This document shows positions 6,217 to 13,497 of a stretch of 15,474 nt of DNA, piece after piece. The stretch covers positions 1 to 15,474 of the forward strand of contig CAMOLY010000012.1 in NCBI GenBank assembly GCA_946619065.1, written 5' to 3'. A program made the translations under genes and the position numbers. Below the pieces are notes generated by a model. The model saw only the letters and a list, made by a program, of their open reading frames with translations, did not search any database and was not told the DNA's origin. This DNA comes from an uncultured Clostridia bacterium (GTDB lineage: Bacteria; Bacillota; Clostridia; Oscillospirales; Oscillospiraceae). The number at the start of each line of letters is the position of its first letter. The stretch's first letter is position 1.

Positions 6217-9200
6217 ATGAAAAAACGAATTCTGTCCCTTTTTCTGGCTCTTGGATTGCTCCTGAGCCTGCTGCCCACGGCAGCCCTGGCAGTCGGGCGC
6301 GGAACCGAAGCCGATCCCGTTCCCGCTGAAGAAGGCGCAGCTCCCGTTGAAGCCGAATCGACTGAGGCGGTCAGAGGCGGCGGAGGCGGAGGTGTCGTCT
6401 GGCACAGCGCCTTTGAGGGGGAGAACAGCCTCCTCGGCTGGCAAATCATCGACTCCAACAACGACGGCAACACATTCGCCCGCGTCCAGGATCCGTACAC
6501 CGGGGATTGGTGCCTGAGCTCGAACGAGAAGATCGGCAGCGGCTTTTCGCAGGGCGGACCGGACGACTACGTGATTACCCCGCGGATCGGTCTGCCCGAA
6601 AGCGGCTGTGAGTACACGCTCGGCATCAAAGGCGGCGTCACCTCGGGCGGCAGCCTTGCCGGGTACTACATCTACGTATACACCGGGACCGAGCTGCTTC
6701 GACCGAACAACCTGTACACCCTTTTGGGCCAATACTACCGCTTTGACGTATTCACCTGGAGCGATTGGTCCTGGAAATACTTTGATCTGTCTGCCTACGC
6801 GGGGCAGACCGTTCAGATCGTGGTCCGCCGGGCCGAGGAGAAATCAAGCGATAATGCCCTGAAAATCGCGGAGCTCTCTGTCACGTATCAGCAGCCGGAC
6901 GAGCAGCTTGCCAAGGTCACGGCCCTCAACGTCCCGCTGCCGGAGCTGGGCGTCAACGTTGAAACGCTGAAGGCGAGGGAATCCGAGATCACCTTCCCGG
7001 CCTATGCCAACTACGAGCTGGTGCCTGGCAGCCTGACCTGCTTTGAATACATCGGAGAAGACGGCGCGGAGATGCACGACCAGGTCTTCACGGCGGACGG
7101 TGACTACATTCTTCGCTTCCGGGTCCGCCCCAAGGCCGGGATTGAGATCTACGACCAGGGATGCGCCTCTGTCAACGGCCTATGGGCTCAGTTCAGGGCT
7201 TTAACGACCGGAGAAATCCAGATCGACTTCTGGGGCATGCCCCCCTTGGTTCCGCCCCTGGAGGTGCGCGAGGTCAACCTCCTGGTCACGCCGCCCGTGG
7301 TGGACACGGTGCCGAATAAGGCCACCGAGCGTTGGCTGGCTGACGGCTCCACGGATTACCATTACACCGTTGAGGAGTGGGACTGGGAGCCGCCTAATAC
7401 CGAGATTTTCCAGAGTGGGGAATCCTATGGCATCTTCGACGGGATCGTCCTGGAGGACGGCTATCGCATGGCGGAGAACCCCCATTTCACCGTGAACGGA
7501 GAACCGGCGACCGCCATGGGCTCCAATGAGACCGGCGAATGGCACATCATCAAGAGCTTCCACGCAGATTACAAGACGCCCATCGAGGATGCTTCGCTCT
7601 GGCTCGAGAAACCCAGGGCAGACCAGCTCCCGGGATTCGCCTCGGCCTACAGCTCCGAATTCTGGGTTGTTTCCTGTGATTGGTATCCCGTTGGCGTCTT
7701 TGGCGAAGTGCAGCCTGCGCTGAAAACAGGGGAGACCCTGGAAGCATCTTCCACCTATTGGGTCTGCATCGGCCTTCAGGCTGATGAGGACCACGGCTTT
7801 GCCGGGAGCACCAGGGTCTACGTCAACGGGACCGAAGCGGTGTTTTATCGGGAAGACGACGGCGTCTGGTGCTACTGCCTGCCGATGAAGACGAGAAGCA
7901 CGGATCCGATCACCGTGACCTTCAATGCCCACGGTCACGGCACACCTCCGGATCCCATCGAAATCCCTTATGGCAGCTCCCTCCAGGATGGATATTATGA
8001 TTTGAACAGCCTGCAGATGGAAGACACTGACGGCCTGATGTTCTGGGGCTGGAGCAAATATTCCACGGACCAAAAGGAGGACCGCATCAGCTGGGAGCAG
8101 GAGCTCTATGATGACACCACGCTCTATGCCGTCTGGCTGAAGGAATACGACAGTCTGACGCTCTATGTGGACACGCCGATTGTCCTGGACCCCATCGAGA
8201 AACCGATCACCAGCGTGACAAACGCCTGCGGCTTCAAACCGGAGGCCCTCGGCTGGTGGGACAGCGCCGACGGTTACTGGCAGGAGGAAGCCCCCCTCAG
8301 CGGTACCTTCCAGCCCAATAAAACCTATTACGGCGTCGTGCGTATGGAGCCCGAACTGGACGCGATCTTTGCCGAGAGCGGCAGCGTCGTCTCGGTGGCC
8401 GGCGCAACGAAGGTCCGGGAGGACCTGATGGAAGACGGAACGATCTGCGTTACCTTCTGCGTAACGATGCGCCGGGGCGGTATGATCGACGAGATCGACC
8501 TCCTTGTGGATATCGGCTGGAACGCCTGGCTGATGTACGGCACGCCTCCCACGCAGATCTGCACGACCGCAGGTGTCGGCCTGTCTGAGGGCAGCTGGTG
8601 GGAAAACCTGGAGGATGTGGGCGATGAGAGCAAGGCCATCACCGGCCGCTTCCCCACGGGCTGCCTGATCTATACCGATCTGCAGGCCTTCCCCAGCCTG
8701 AATTGCACCATAGCGGATAACCCCACCGTGAACATCGACGGCGGCACCCTGGTCCGGACGGAGCCGGGCGCCAGCGGCAGCCTCCACATCATCTACTCCG
8801 TCTGGAGCCCGGCCTACCACGGGATGGAATTCCGTTCCCAGGGCTCCGGCTGGTTCCTCGTGGATGACGATCCCCACGCGCTCAAATGGCATGAGGGGCC
8901 GTTCTTTGAAACCGGCACGCATTTTGTGACCGCCGTGCCCGATCCCGGCTGGCACTTCAAGGGCTGGTACGAGGGCAGGGATGCCGACGTTCTCGTAAGC
9001 ACCGATCCCGTCTATGTTTTTAAAAACGAGCCTTCCGATGAGGATCTCTGTCTGACCGTCGTCTTTGAAGAGGGGGTACCCTCCATCGACCGGATTGAGA
9101 TCGAGGTTCCCGTCCCCTTTGCCGGCGACAGCTTCAACTGGGAGACCGAAAGCGCCGGCGCAGGTGTCGTAAATGACGCGCCTGTGCGCATCACGGAGGA

Positions 9201-10950
9201 TAAATGGTACAACGAATGGGGCATCAGCGGCAATCCGCTGCCTTTCGAGGAAGGGCAGAACTATTTTGTGGGAATCGAGCTGGTCGCAAATGCCGGCTAT
9301 CAGATCACCGAGGACACGGTTATCCTGATCAACGGAGAAGAGGTTGCCTGGAAGCAGCAGTCCAACGTGACCACCTGGTCCGTTTCCTCCCGCAACTACA
9401 CCATGCAGACGCCGATTCCCGTCGAGCTCGTAGAGATAGAGGTCCCGATCCCTGCAGCCGGCAACATCTTCAGCTGGAGCACCGACAGCGCGGGTGCCTG
9501 GATCACCAATGACGCTGAGGTTTGGATCTCCGGGTCCAAGTGGTACACCGAAGGGGGCATCAGCGGCGATCCGCTCATCTTTGAGCTTGGCGAAAAATAT
9601 TTTGTGGAGATCCAACTGAAGGATGTCTATCCGCATCAGATCACAGAAGACACCGTCTTCCGGATCAACGGCGAGGAGGTGCCCTGGAAGCAGCATTCCA
9701 ATGTCACAACCTGGAGCATCGCTTCCCGGAACTACACCATGGAGGCAGCGCAGGAGATTGGGACGATGGATATCCAGCTCCACCACATCCCCGCCGCAGG
9801 AGAGGTTTTCGATTGGAACTATGATGTGGTGAATGCCAGCACCATGGCGCAGATCGAGTGGAGGGACTCCTACTGGGCCGAGGTGGACAGCCCTGCTGTT
9901 AATCCCCTCACCTTTGTGGAGGGCGGACAGTATTATGCCTATTTCACCATTCGCGGGGGGACGGGCTATGCCCTCACGGACGATACCGTTGTGACGGTGG
10001 ACGGCGTGCCCGCCGCATCCTGGGATCACCTGGGCGGGGGCTGGTACGGCCTGCAAACCCCGGTCTATACCGTGCACGGGGAGCGGGTCATTCCCGCCGT
10101 GGAGGTCTACGCCAATAAGCCGGTCTATGACATCGCGCCAGACTCGCCCTATATTCCCGACTATATGTGCTATTCCGTGGAGGACTGGTACTGGAGCGAC
10201 GCCAACGGCGTCCGGCTGCCCAATGACTTCACCGTCGTGGGCGGCGCGGAATACACGCTGACGGTGATGGTCAAGCCGGAGGAGGGATACATGTTCTCCG
10301 CCGATGAGCTGACGGCACATATGTTCTGGGACGACGCTGAGATCGTCAGCGTAGAGCCCCATCTGCTGACCCTCCGCGGGACCTGCACGGCCGGCATGGG
10401 CACCCCCAATCCCTTTGTGGACGTGAAGAAGAGCGACTGGTTCTATGAGGCGGTCATCTGGGCCTACTATCACGATCCGCAGATTACCAAAGGCACCGAC
10501 GCGACCCACTTCAGCCCGAAAAACAAATGCACCCGCTGCGAGGTGGTGACCTTCCTCTGGCGCGCCGCCGGCCAGCCGGAGCCGACCGCAACCAGGAATC
10601 CGTTTACGGATGTCAAAGAGTCGGCCTTCTACTACAAGGCCGTGCTGTGGGCCGTGGAGAAGGGCATCACGCAGGGCACCTCCAGGACCACTTTCTCCCC
10701 CATGAGAGAATGTTCGCGCAGCGAGGTGGTGACCTTCCTCTGGCGCGCCGCCGACTGCCCGGAGCCGACCTCAACCAGGAATCCGTTTACGGACGTCAAG
10801 GAGTCGGACTTCTTCTACAAGGCCGTCCTCTGGGCGGTGGAAGAGGGCATCACCAAAGGCACCTCCGGGACAACCTTCGCCCCCAAAAACATCTGCACCC
10901 GCAGCGAAGTCGTGACCTTCCTCTACCGCGCCTTCGGGCCGAAGGGGTAG
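6217..10950 (+). CDS. Giant secreted SLH-anchored adhesin-like protein with about nine internal repeats
   Basis: A 1577-residue surface protein. Residues 1-25 are a signal peptide (MKKR, hydrophobic core, cleavage after ALA). Residues ~60-224 look like a cleaved-adhesin / choice-of-anchor J domain: GWQIIDSNNDGNTF, DDYVITPRIGLPES and a final LSVTY strand. Two InlB B-type (Flg_new) segments lie at ~565-642 and ~891-957. About nine degenerate ~100-residue repeats begin near 237, 353, 459, 649, 758, 959, 1069, 1184 and 1291. Three SLH domains at ~1398, 1461 and 1522 reach the C-terminus, each with a T/S-R-x-E motif, and should hold it to a wall polysaccharide. ATG 6217 is chosen because GGAG lies seven bases upstream and the signal peptide starts there; an upstream GTG at 6115 adds 34 non-signal residues. 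No catalytic motif is seen, so an adhesive or matrix role is an inference. Confidence 0.9.
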   Translation: MKKRILSLFLALGLLLSLLPTAALAVGRGTEADPVPAEEGAAPVEAESTEAVRGGGGGGVVWHSAFEGENSLLGWQIIDSNNDGNTFARVQDPYTGDWCLSSNEKIGSGFSQGGPDDYVITPRIGLPESGCEYTLGIKGGVTSGGSLAGYYIYVYTGTELLRPNNLYTLLGQYYRFDVFTWSDWSWKYFDLSAYAGQTVQIVVRRAEEKSSDNALKIAELSVTYQQPDEQLAKVTALNVPLPELGVNVETLKARESEITFPAYANYELVPGSLTCFEYIGEDGAEMHDQVFTADGDYILRFRVRPKAGIEIYDQGCASVNGLWAQFRALTTGEIQIDFWGMPPLVPPLEVREVNLLVTPPVVDTVPNKATERWLADGSTDYHYTVEEWDWEPPNTEIFQSGESYGIFDGIVLEDGYRMAENPHFTVNGEPATAMGSNETGEWHIIKSFHADYKTPIEDASLWLEKPRADQLPGFASAYSSEFWVVSCDWYPVGVFGEVQPALKTGETLEASSTYWVCIGLQADEDHGFAGSTRVYVNGTEAVFYREDDGVWCYCLPMKTRSTDPITVTFNAHGHGTPPDPIEIPYGSSLQDGYYDLNSLQMEDTDGLMFWGWSKYSTDQKEDRISWEQELYDDTTLYAVWLKEYDSLTLYVDTPIVLDPIEKPITSVTNACGFKPEALGWWDSADGYWQEEAPLSGTFQPNKTYYGVVRMEPELDAIFAESGSVVSVAGATKVREDLMEDGTICVTFCVTMRRGGMIDEIDLLVDIGWNAWLMYGTPPTQICTTAGVGLSEGSWWENLEDVGDESKAITGRFPTGCLIYTDLQAFPSLNCTIADNPTVNIDGGTLVRTEPGASGSLHIIYSVWSPAYHGMEFRSQGSGWFLVDDDPHALKWHEGPFFETGTHFVTAVPDPGWHFKGWYEGRDADVLVSTDPVYVFKNEPSDEDLCLTVVFEEGVPSIDRIEIEVPVPFAGDSFNWETESAGAGVVNDAPVRITEDKWYNEWGISGNPLPFEEGQNYFVGIELVANAGYQITEDTVILINGEEVAWKQQSNVTTWSVSSRNYTMQTPIPVELVEIEVPIPAAGNIFSWSTDSAGAWITNDAEVWISGSKWYTEGGISGDPLIFELGEKYFVEIQLKDVYPHQITEDTVFRINGEEVPWKQHSNVTTWSIASRNYTMEAAQEIGTMDIQLHHIPAAGEVFDWNYDVVNASTMAQIEWRDSYWAEVDSPAVNPLTFVEGGQYYAYFTIRGGTGYALTDDTVVTVDGVPAASWDHLGGGWYGLQTPVYTVHGERVIPAVEVYANKPVYDIAPDSPYIPDYMCYSVEDWYWSDANGVRLPNDFTVVGGAEYTLTVMVKPEEGYMFSADELTAHMFWDDAEIVSVEPHLLTLRGTCTAGMGTPNPFVDVKKSDWFYEAVIWAYYHDPQITKGTDATHFSPKNKCTRCEVVTFLWRAAGQPEPTATRNPFTDVKESAFYYKAVLWAVEKGITQGTSRTTFSPMRECSRSEVVTFLWRAADCPEPTSTRNPFTDVKESDFFYKAVLWAVEEGITKGTSGTTFAPKNICTRSEVVTFLYRAFGPKG
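9091..10086 (+). repeat. Three best-conserved protein-coding tandem repeats in the giant SLH protein
   Basis: Units start at 9091, 9421 and 9766 (residues 959, 1069 and 1184), 107-115 residues each. The first two share IEIEVPxPxAG, then W, then KWYxExGISGxPL, a GYQITEDTV-like segment, INGEEVxWKQxSNVTTWS and SRNYTM. The third keeps IPAAGEVFDW, NPLTFVEGGQYY and GYALTDDTVVTVDG. DNA identity is also clear between the first two, pointing to a fairly recent in-gene duplication. Confidence 0.85.
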
Positions 10951-11000
10951 GGGATAGGCAATCGGCACATTAGGCATTAGGCAATTAGCCACCAGTCACC

Positions 11001-11094
11001 GTAGTGGCCGCTGGCCCGTAGTGGCTGCTGACCCGTAGTGGCCGCTGACCCGTAGTGGCCGTCGACCCGTAGTGGCCGCTGACCACAGCGGCCA
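11001..11094 (+). repeat. 17-bp tandem repeat array with closing hairpin, copy 1
   Basis: Five tandem units of the type GTAGTGGCCGCTGACCC start at 11001, 11018, 11035, 11052 and 11069, with one to three changes in the variants. The last unit runs into CAGCGGCCA (11086-11094), forming a 9-bp stem TGGCCGCTG (11073-11081) / CAGCGGCCA with loop ACCA. It occupies the 345-base gap between the two SLH genes. There are no unique spacers, so it is not CRISPR. Confidence 0.9.
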
Positions 11095-11136
11095 TACCCC
11101 CGTCAACCATACCCCCGTCAGCCATACCCCCGCTCC
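11092..11136 (+). repeat. 15-bp direct repeats CCATACCCCCGTCAR
   Basis: Three adjacent copies start at 11092, 11107 and 11122 (CCATACCCCCGTCAA, CCATACCCCCGTCAG, CCATACCCCCGCTCC). A degenerate counterpart occurs after the second SLH gene near 13317-13350. Confidence 0.85.
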
Positions 11137-11138
11137 CT

Positions 11139-11163
11139 TTCGTCCGGGCGCATATCATGCGCC
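11139..11163 (+). repeat. 25-nt palindrome-bearing block, copy 1
   Basis: A 25-base block identical to 13357-13381. It contains GGCGCAT (11147-11153), loop ATC and ATGCGCC (11157-11163), a 7-bp stem. It probably belongs to a dispersed short palindromic repeat family; this cannot be confirmed from one window. Confidence 0.8.
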
Positions 11164-11168
11164 ACAGA

Positions 11169-11206
11169 GCGGGATCGGCATCGAATAACCACCGGGCCGA
11201 TCCCGC
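11169..11206 (+). terminator. GC-rich hairpin upstream of the second SLH gene
   Basis: GCGGGATCGGC (11169-11179) and GCCGATCCCGC (11196-11206) form a perfect 11-bp stem with a 16-nt loop. There is no T-run after it. It could be a weak terminator, an mRNA stabiliser or a processing site between the two SLH genes; the function is undecided. The rest of the gap to 11295 shows no clear promoter. Confidence 0.45.
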
Positions 11207-11295
11207 ACCGTCGGATCCTGTACCCCCGGCCTTTCCGCAAAACCGCTTCTCTTCATCGCACAGATCACAATCCGTATGAAACGAGGTATGCTTCC

Positions 11296-13212
11296 ATGAA
11301 AACAAAACGCTTGCTTTCCCTTGCGCTGGCCCTTCTGCTGATTCTAAGCCTCGTCCCGTCCTTTACCGCCGCGGTCCTGGCCGACGAACCGACTGCCGTC
11401 CAACCGGCACCCGACCCCGTCACCGGCGGCAACGACCCGGGCCATGACCTGGGCGTGATTACCTTTGACCTCGCGTCCGGCTCCGCGACGTTTCCCACTG
11501 GACTTCTCACGCAGTGGAACGGCCTGGCCCCCATCGGGGTCATTGAGCAGAACGGCTCAAAATATGACCTGGACAAGAACGGCACCATGGACGTGGAGCT
11601 CTTCAAGGCGGGAAAGACCCAATATATCAGAGCCCTGTCCGGCACCAACCTCTCCGGAACCTTCGTGTTGGAATACCCCAGGGATCTGGTCCTCTATGCC
11701 ATTGAGAACGGTTCGGACGTTTATTCCACCTTTGAATTCCGTTTCCCCGTGGTGAACAACAACTACGGCACCCGCTACTATGACTTCACCAAGGATTGGG
11801 AAGTGAACGTCGAATTTGAGGGTGACACAGCAGAATCCAGATCGGCGATGAGCCGTTCCTTAGAGGGCATGTACCGACGGCAGATGTTTACCATGAGAGA
11901 GGTCGACGGCACGCAATATTATGATCTTGATAAGGACGGTACGGAGGACATGCTTTTTTTGCCGGGAAATATGAAATACCAACCCTCCCGGTTAAAGCCT
12001 CTGAGCTATTCCAAAGAATCATTCGACCTGATCGTGCCCGCCGATCTGGCCAGCAGCTTCCAGGCCGCGGGCAAGTCCTATTATGAAAAAGTCAGCTTCC
12101 GCTTCCCGGCAAAGGACGCCGGCGGATTTGTCCTGGATCTGACCTCCGGCTCGGCGACGACCTATACCGCCGGCAACGCAGTCGAAGCCCGTACACTGAA
12201 GAACGCGATCGATGCAGTCAACTATTTCGGACTCTTGAATGCCTATGGAGAAGGGGCAGATTACGTAATCGATCTGAATCTGGACGGAAATGCGGACGTC
12301 TACGGCGATCTGTCGGAAGACGGTTTTTCCGGAACCTTTACGCCTGTGGGAAATCTGGCCGGAGATTATACCTTCACGCTGACTTCTCAGCAGTTCAATC
12401 AGTTTTCAAAAGGCGCAAATAATATCCCGCTCTACACCACCTTTACCATCCGCATGCCAATTGACAAAGGTCTCGAAGTCTCCTTCGACCTCCAGGGCCA
12501 CGGTGCCCCCATCGCCTCCCAGCACGTGGAATACTGCAACCTGGCCTATGAGCCGAGCTATCCCGACGGCGGCGAATACTGGTTTTTCGGCGGCTGGTAC
12601 ACCGACGCCAAAACCACCAGCCGCTTTGATTTCAGGAATTACGTCACCCATACCATGACCCTCTACGCCCGCTGGGTCCATCTGGTGGATGTGCCCCGCG
12701 GCACGTTCTTCTATGAGCCTGTCTTCTGGGCCGTATACGAAGAGATCACCGCCGGCACCGATTCGACCCACTTCAGTCCGAAGCGGAACTGCACCCGCGG
12801 CGAGGTGGTGACCTTCCTCTGGCGCGCGGCCGGCAAGCCGGAGCCGACCTCCACCAAGAATCCGTTTACAGACGTCAAAGAGACGGCCTTCTACTACAAG
12901 GCGGTGCTGTGGGCCGTGGAGAATGGCATCACGTCCGGTACCGGCGGAAAGACCTTCTCGCCCACAAGAGAGTGTACCCGCAGTGAGGTGGTGACCTTCC
13001 TCTGGCGCGCTGCCGGCCAGTCGGAGCCGACAACAACCAAGAACCCCTTCAAGGACGTCCAGAAAAGCGACTTCTTCTATAAGCCCGTCCTCTGGGCAGT
13101 GGAGCAGAGGATCACCAACGGCACCTCCGGGACCACCTTCTCCCCCAAGAAAAGCTGCACCCGCAGTGAGGTCGTGACCTTCCTCTACCGCGCCTTCGGA
13201 CCGAAGGGTTAG
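11296..13212 (+). CDS. Secreted SLH-anchored protein with three DxDxDG-bearing repeats
   Basis: A 638-residue surface protein. Residues 1-29 form a signal peptide (MKTKR, Leu/Ala-rich core, cleavage after VLA). Three repeats of about 117 residues follow. Each carries an acidic loop like EF-hand, dockerin or thrombospondin-3 calcium sites: DLDKNGTMD (91-99), DLDKDGTED (210-218) and DLNLDGNAD (326-334), and each ends in a strand such as STFEFRFPV, KVSFRFPAK or TTFTIRMPI. An InlB B-type unit (~395-462, ending LYARW) precedes three SLH domains at ~464, 522 and 583, all with T-R-x-E. GAGG lies about nine bases before ATG 11296. The SLH part is close to that of the 1577-residue neighbour at DNA level, so they are paralogues in tandem. 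Calcium binding is inferred from the motif; the ligand is unknown. Confidence 0.9.
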   Translation: MKTKRLLSLALALLLILSLVPSFTAAVLADEPTAVQPAPDPVTGGNDPGHDLGVITFDLASGSATFPTGLLTQWNGLAPIGVIEQNGSKYDLDKNGTMDVELFKAGKTQYIRALSGTNLSGTFVLEYPRDLVLYAIENGSDVYSTFEFRFPVVNNNYGTRYYDFTKDWEVNVEFEGDTAESRSAMSRSLEGMYRRQMFTMREVDGTQYYDLDKDGTEDMLFLPGNMKYQPSRLKPLSYSKESFDLIVPADLASSFQAAGKSYYEKVSFRFPAKDAGGFVLDLTSGSATTYTAGNAVEARTLKNAIDAVNYFGLLNAYGEGADYVIDLNLDGNADVYGDLSEDGFSGTFTPVGNLAGDYTFTLTSQQFNQFSKGANNIPLYTTFTIRMPIDKGLEVSFDLQGHGAPIASQHVEYCNLAYEPSYPDGGEYWFFGGWYTDAKTTSRFDFRNYVTHTMTLYARWVHLVDVPRGTFFYEPVFWAVYEEITAGTDSTHFSPKRNCTRGEVVTFLWRAAGKPEPTSTKNPFTDVKETAFYYKAVLWAVENGITSGTGGKTFSPTRECTRSEVVTFLWRAAGQSEPTTTKNPFKDVQKSDFFYKPVLWAVEQRITNGTSGTTFSPKKSCTRSEVVTFLYRAFGPKG

Positions 13213-13232
13213 GGGATAGGCAACAGGGGGTG

Positions 13233-13318
13233 CGCTGACCCGTAGTGGCTGCTGCCCCGTAGTGGCCGCTGACCCGTAGTGGCCGCTGACCCGTAGTGGC
13301 TGCTGACCACAGCGGCCA
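13233..13318 (+). repeat. 17-bp tandem repeat array with closing hairpin, copy 2
   Basis: A partial unit at 13233 is followed by four units of GTAGTGGCYGCTGMCCC starting at 13242, 13259, 13276 and 13293. As in copy 1, the last unit runs through ACCA into CAGCGGCCA (13310-13318), forming the same closing hairpin with one T-G wobble. It starts 20 bases after the stop of the second SLH gene. Confidence 0.9.
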
Positions 13319-13356
13319 TAACCCCCGTCAGGCCATACCCCCGTTCCCCCGTCCCA

Positions 13357-13381
13357 TTCGTCCGGGCGCATATCATGCGCC
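13357..13381 (+). repeat. 25-nt palindrome-bearing block, copy 2
   Basis: Identical to 11139-11163. Here the palindrome extends to 8 bp, GGGCGCAT with ATGCGCCC around loop ATC. It holds the same position relative to the 17-bp array as copy 1. Confidence 0.8.
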
Positions 13382-13422
13382 CACAGTACGGGACCGCTCC
13401 CGGTACGCCGACCGACATAATT

Positions 13423-13480
13423 ACACTGGGGACGGCTCTGTGTGTTGATAATCAGCACACAGAGCCGTCCCCAGTGTTTT
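13423..13480 (+). terminator. 22-bp perfect inverted repeat; terminator, possibly REP/MITE-derived
   Basis: Arms 13423-13444 and 13456-13477 are perfectly complementary over 22 bases, with an 11-nt loop, and are followed by a T-rich tract (TGTTTTGCTTTT). It lies after the second SLH gene and 18 bases before the end of the convergent hydrolase gene. The GGGGACGG / CCGTCCCC core inside the arms resembles palindromes spread by REP-associated tyrosine transposases. Terminator function is well supported; the mobile origin is an inference. Confidence 0.75.
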
Positions 13481-13497
13481 GCTTTTCCGAGCGCATC

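Noticed and set aside
7201..10509. A 1102-codon open frame antisense to the giant SLH gene
   Set aside because: It has no ribosome site or signal and its translation lacks recognisable domains. The sense strand has a signal peptide, adhesin-like, InlB-like and SLH domains across the same bases. Long antisense frames are expected in GC-rich coding DNA.
11001..11094. CRISPR array
   Set aside because: The 17-bp units are contiguous with no unique spacers, and no cas genes are present.
10985..11305. Minus-strand protein with 17-residue repeats over the 17-bp array
   Set aside because: The unit has no stop codon on the minus strand in any frame, so any array of it stays open. There is no ribosome site, and the array sits in a duplicated 3' region.
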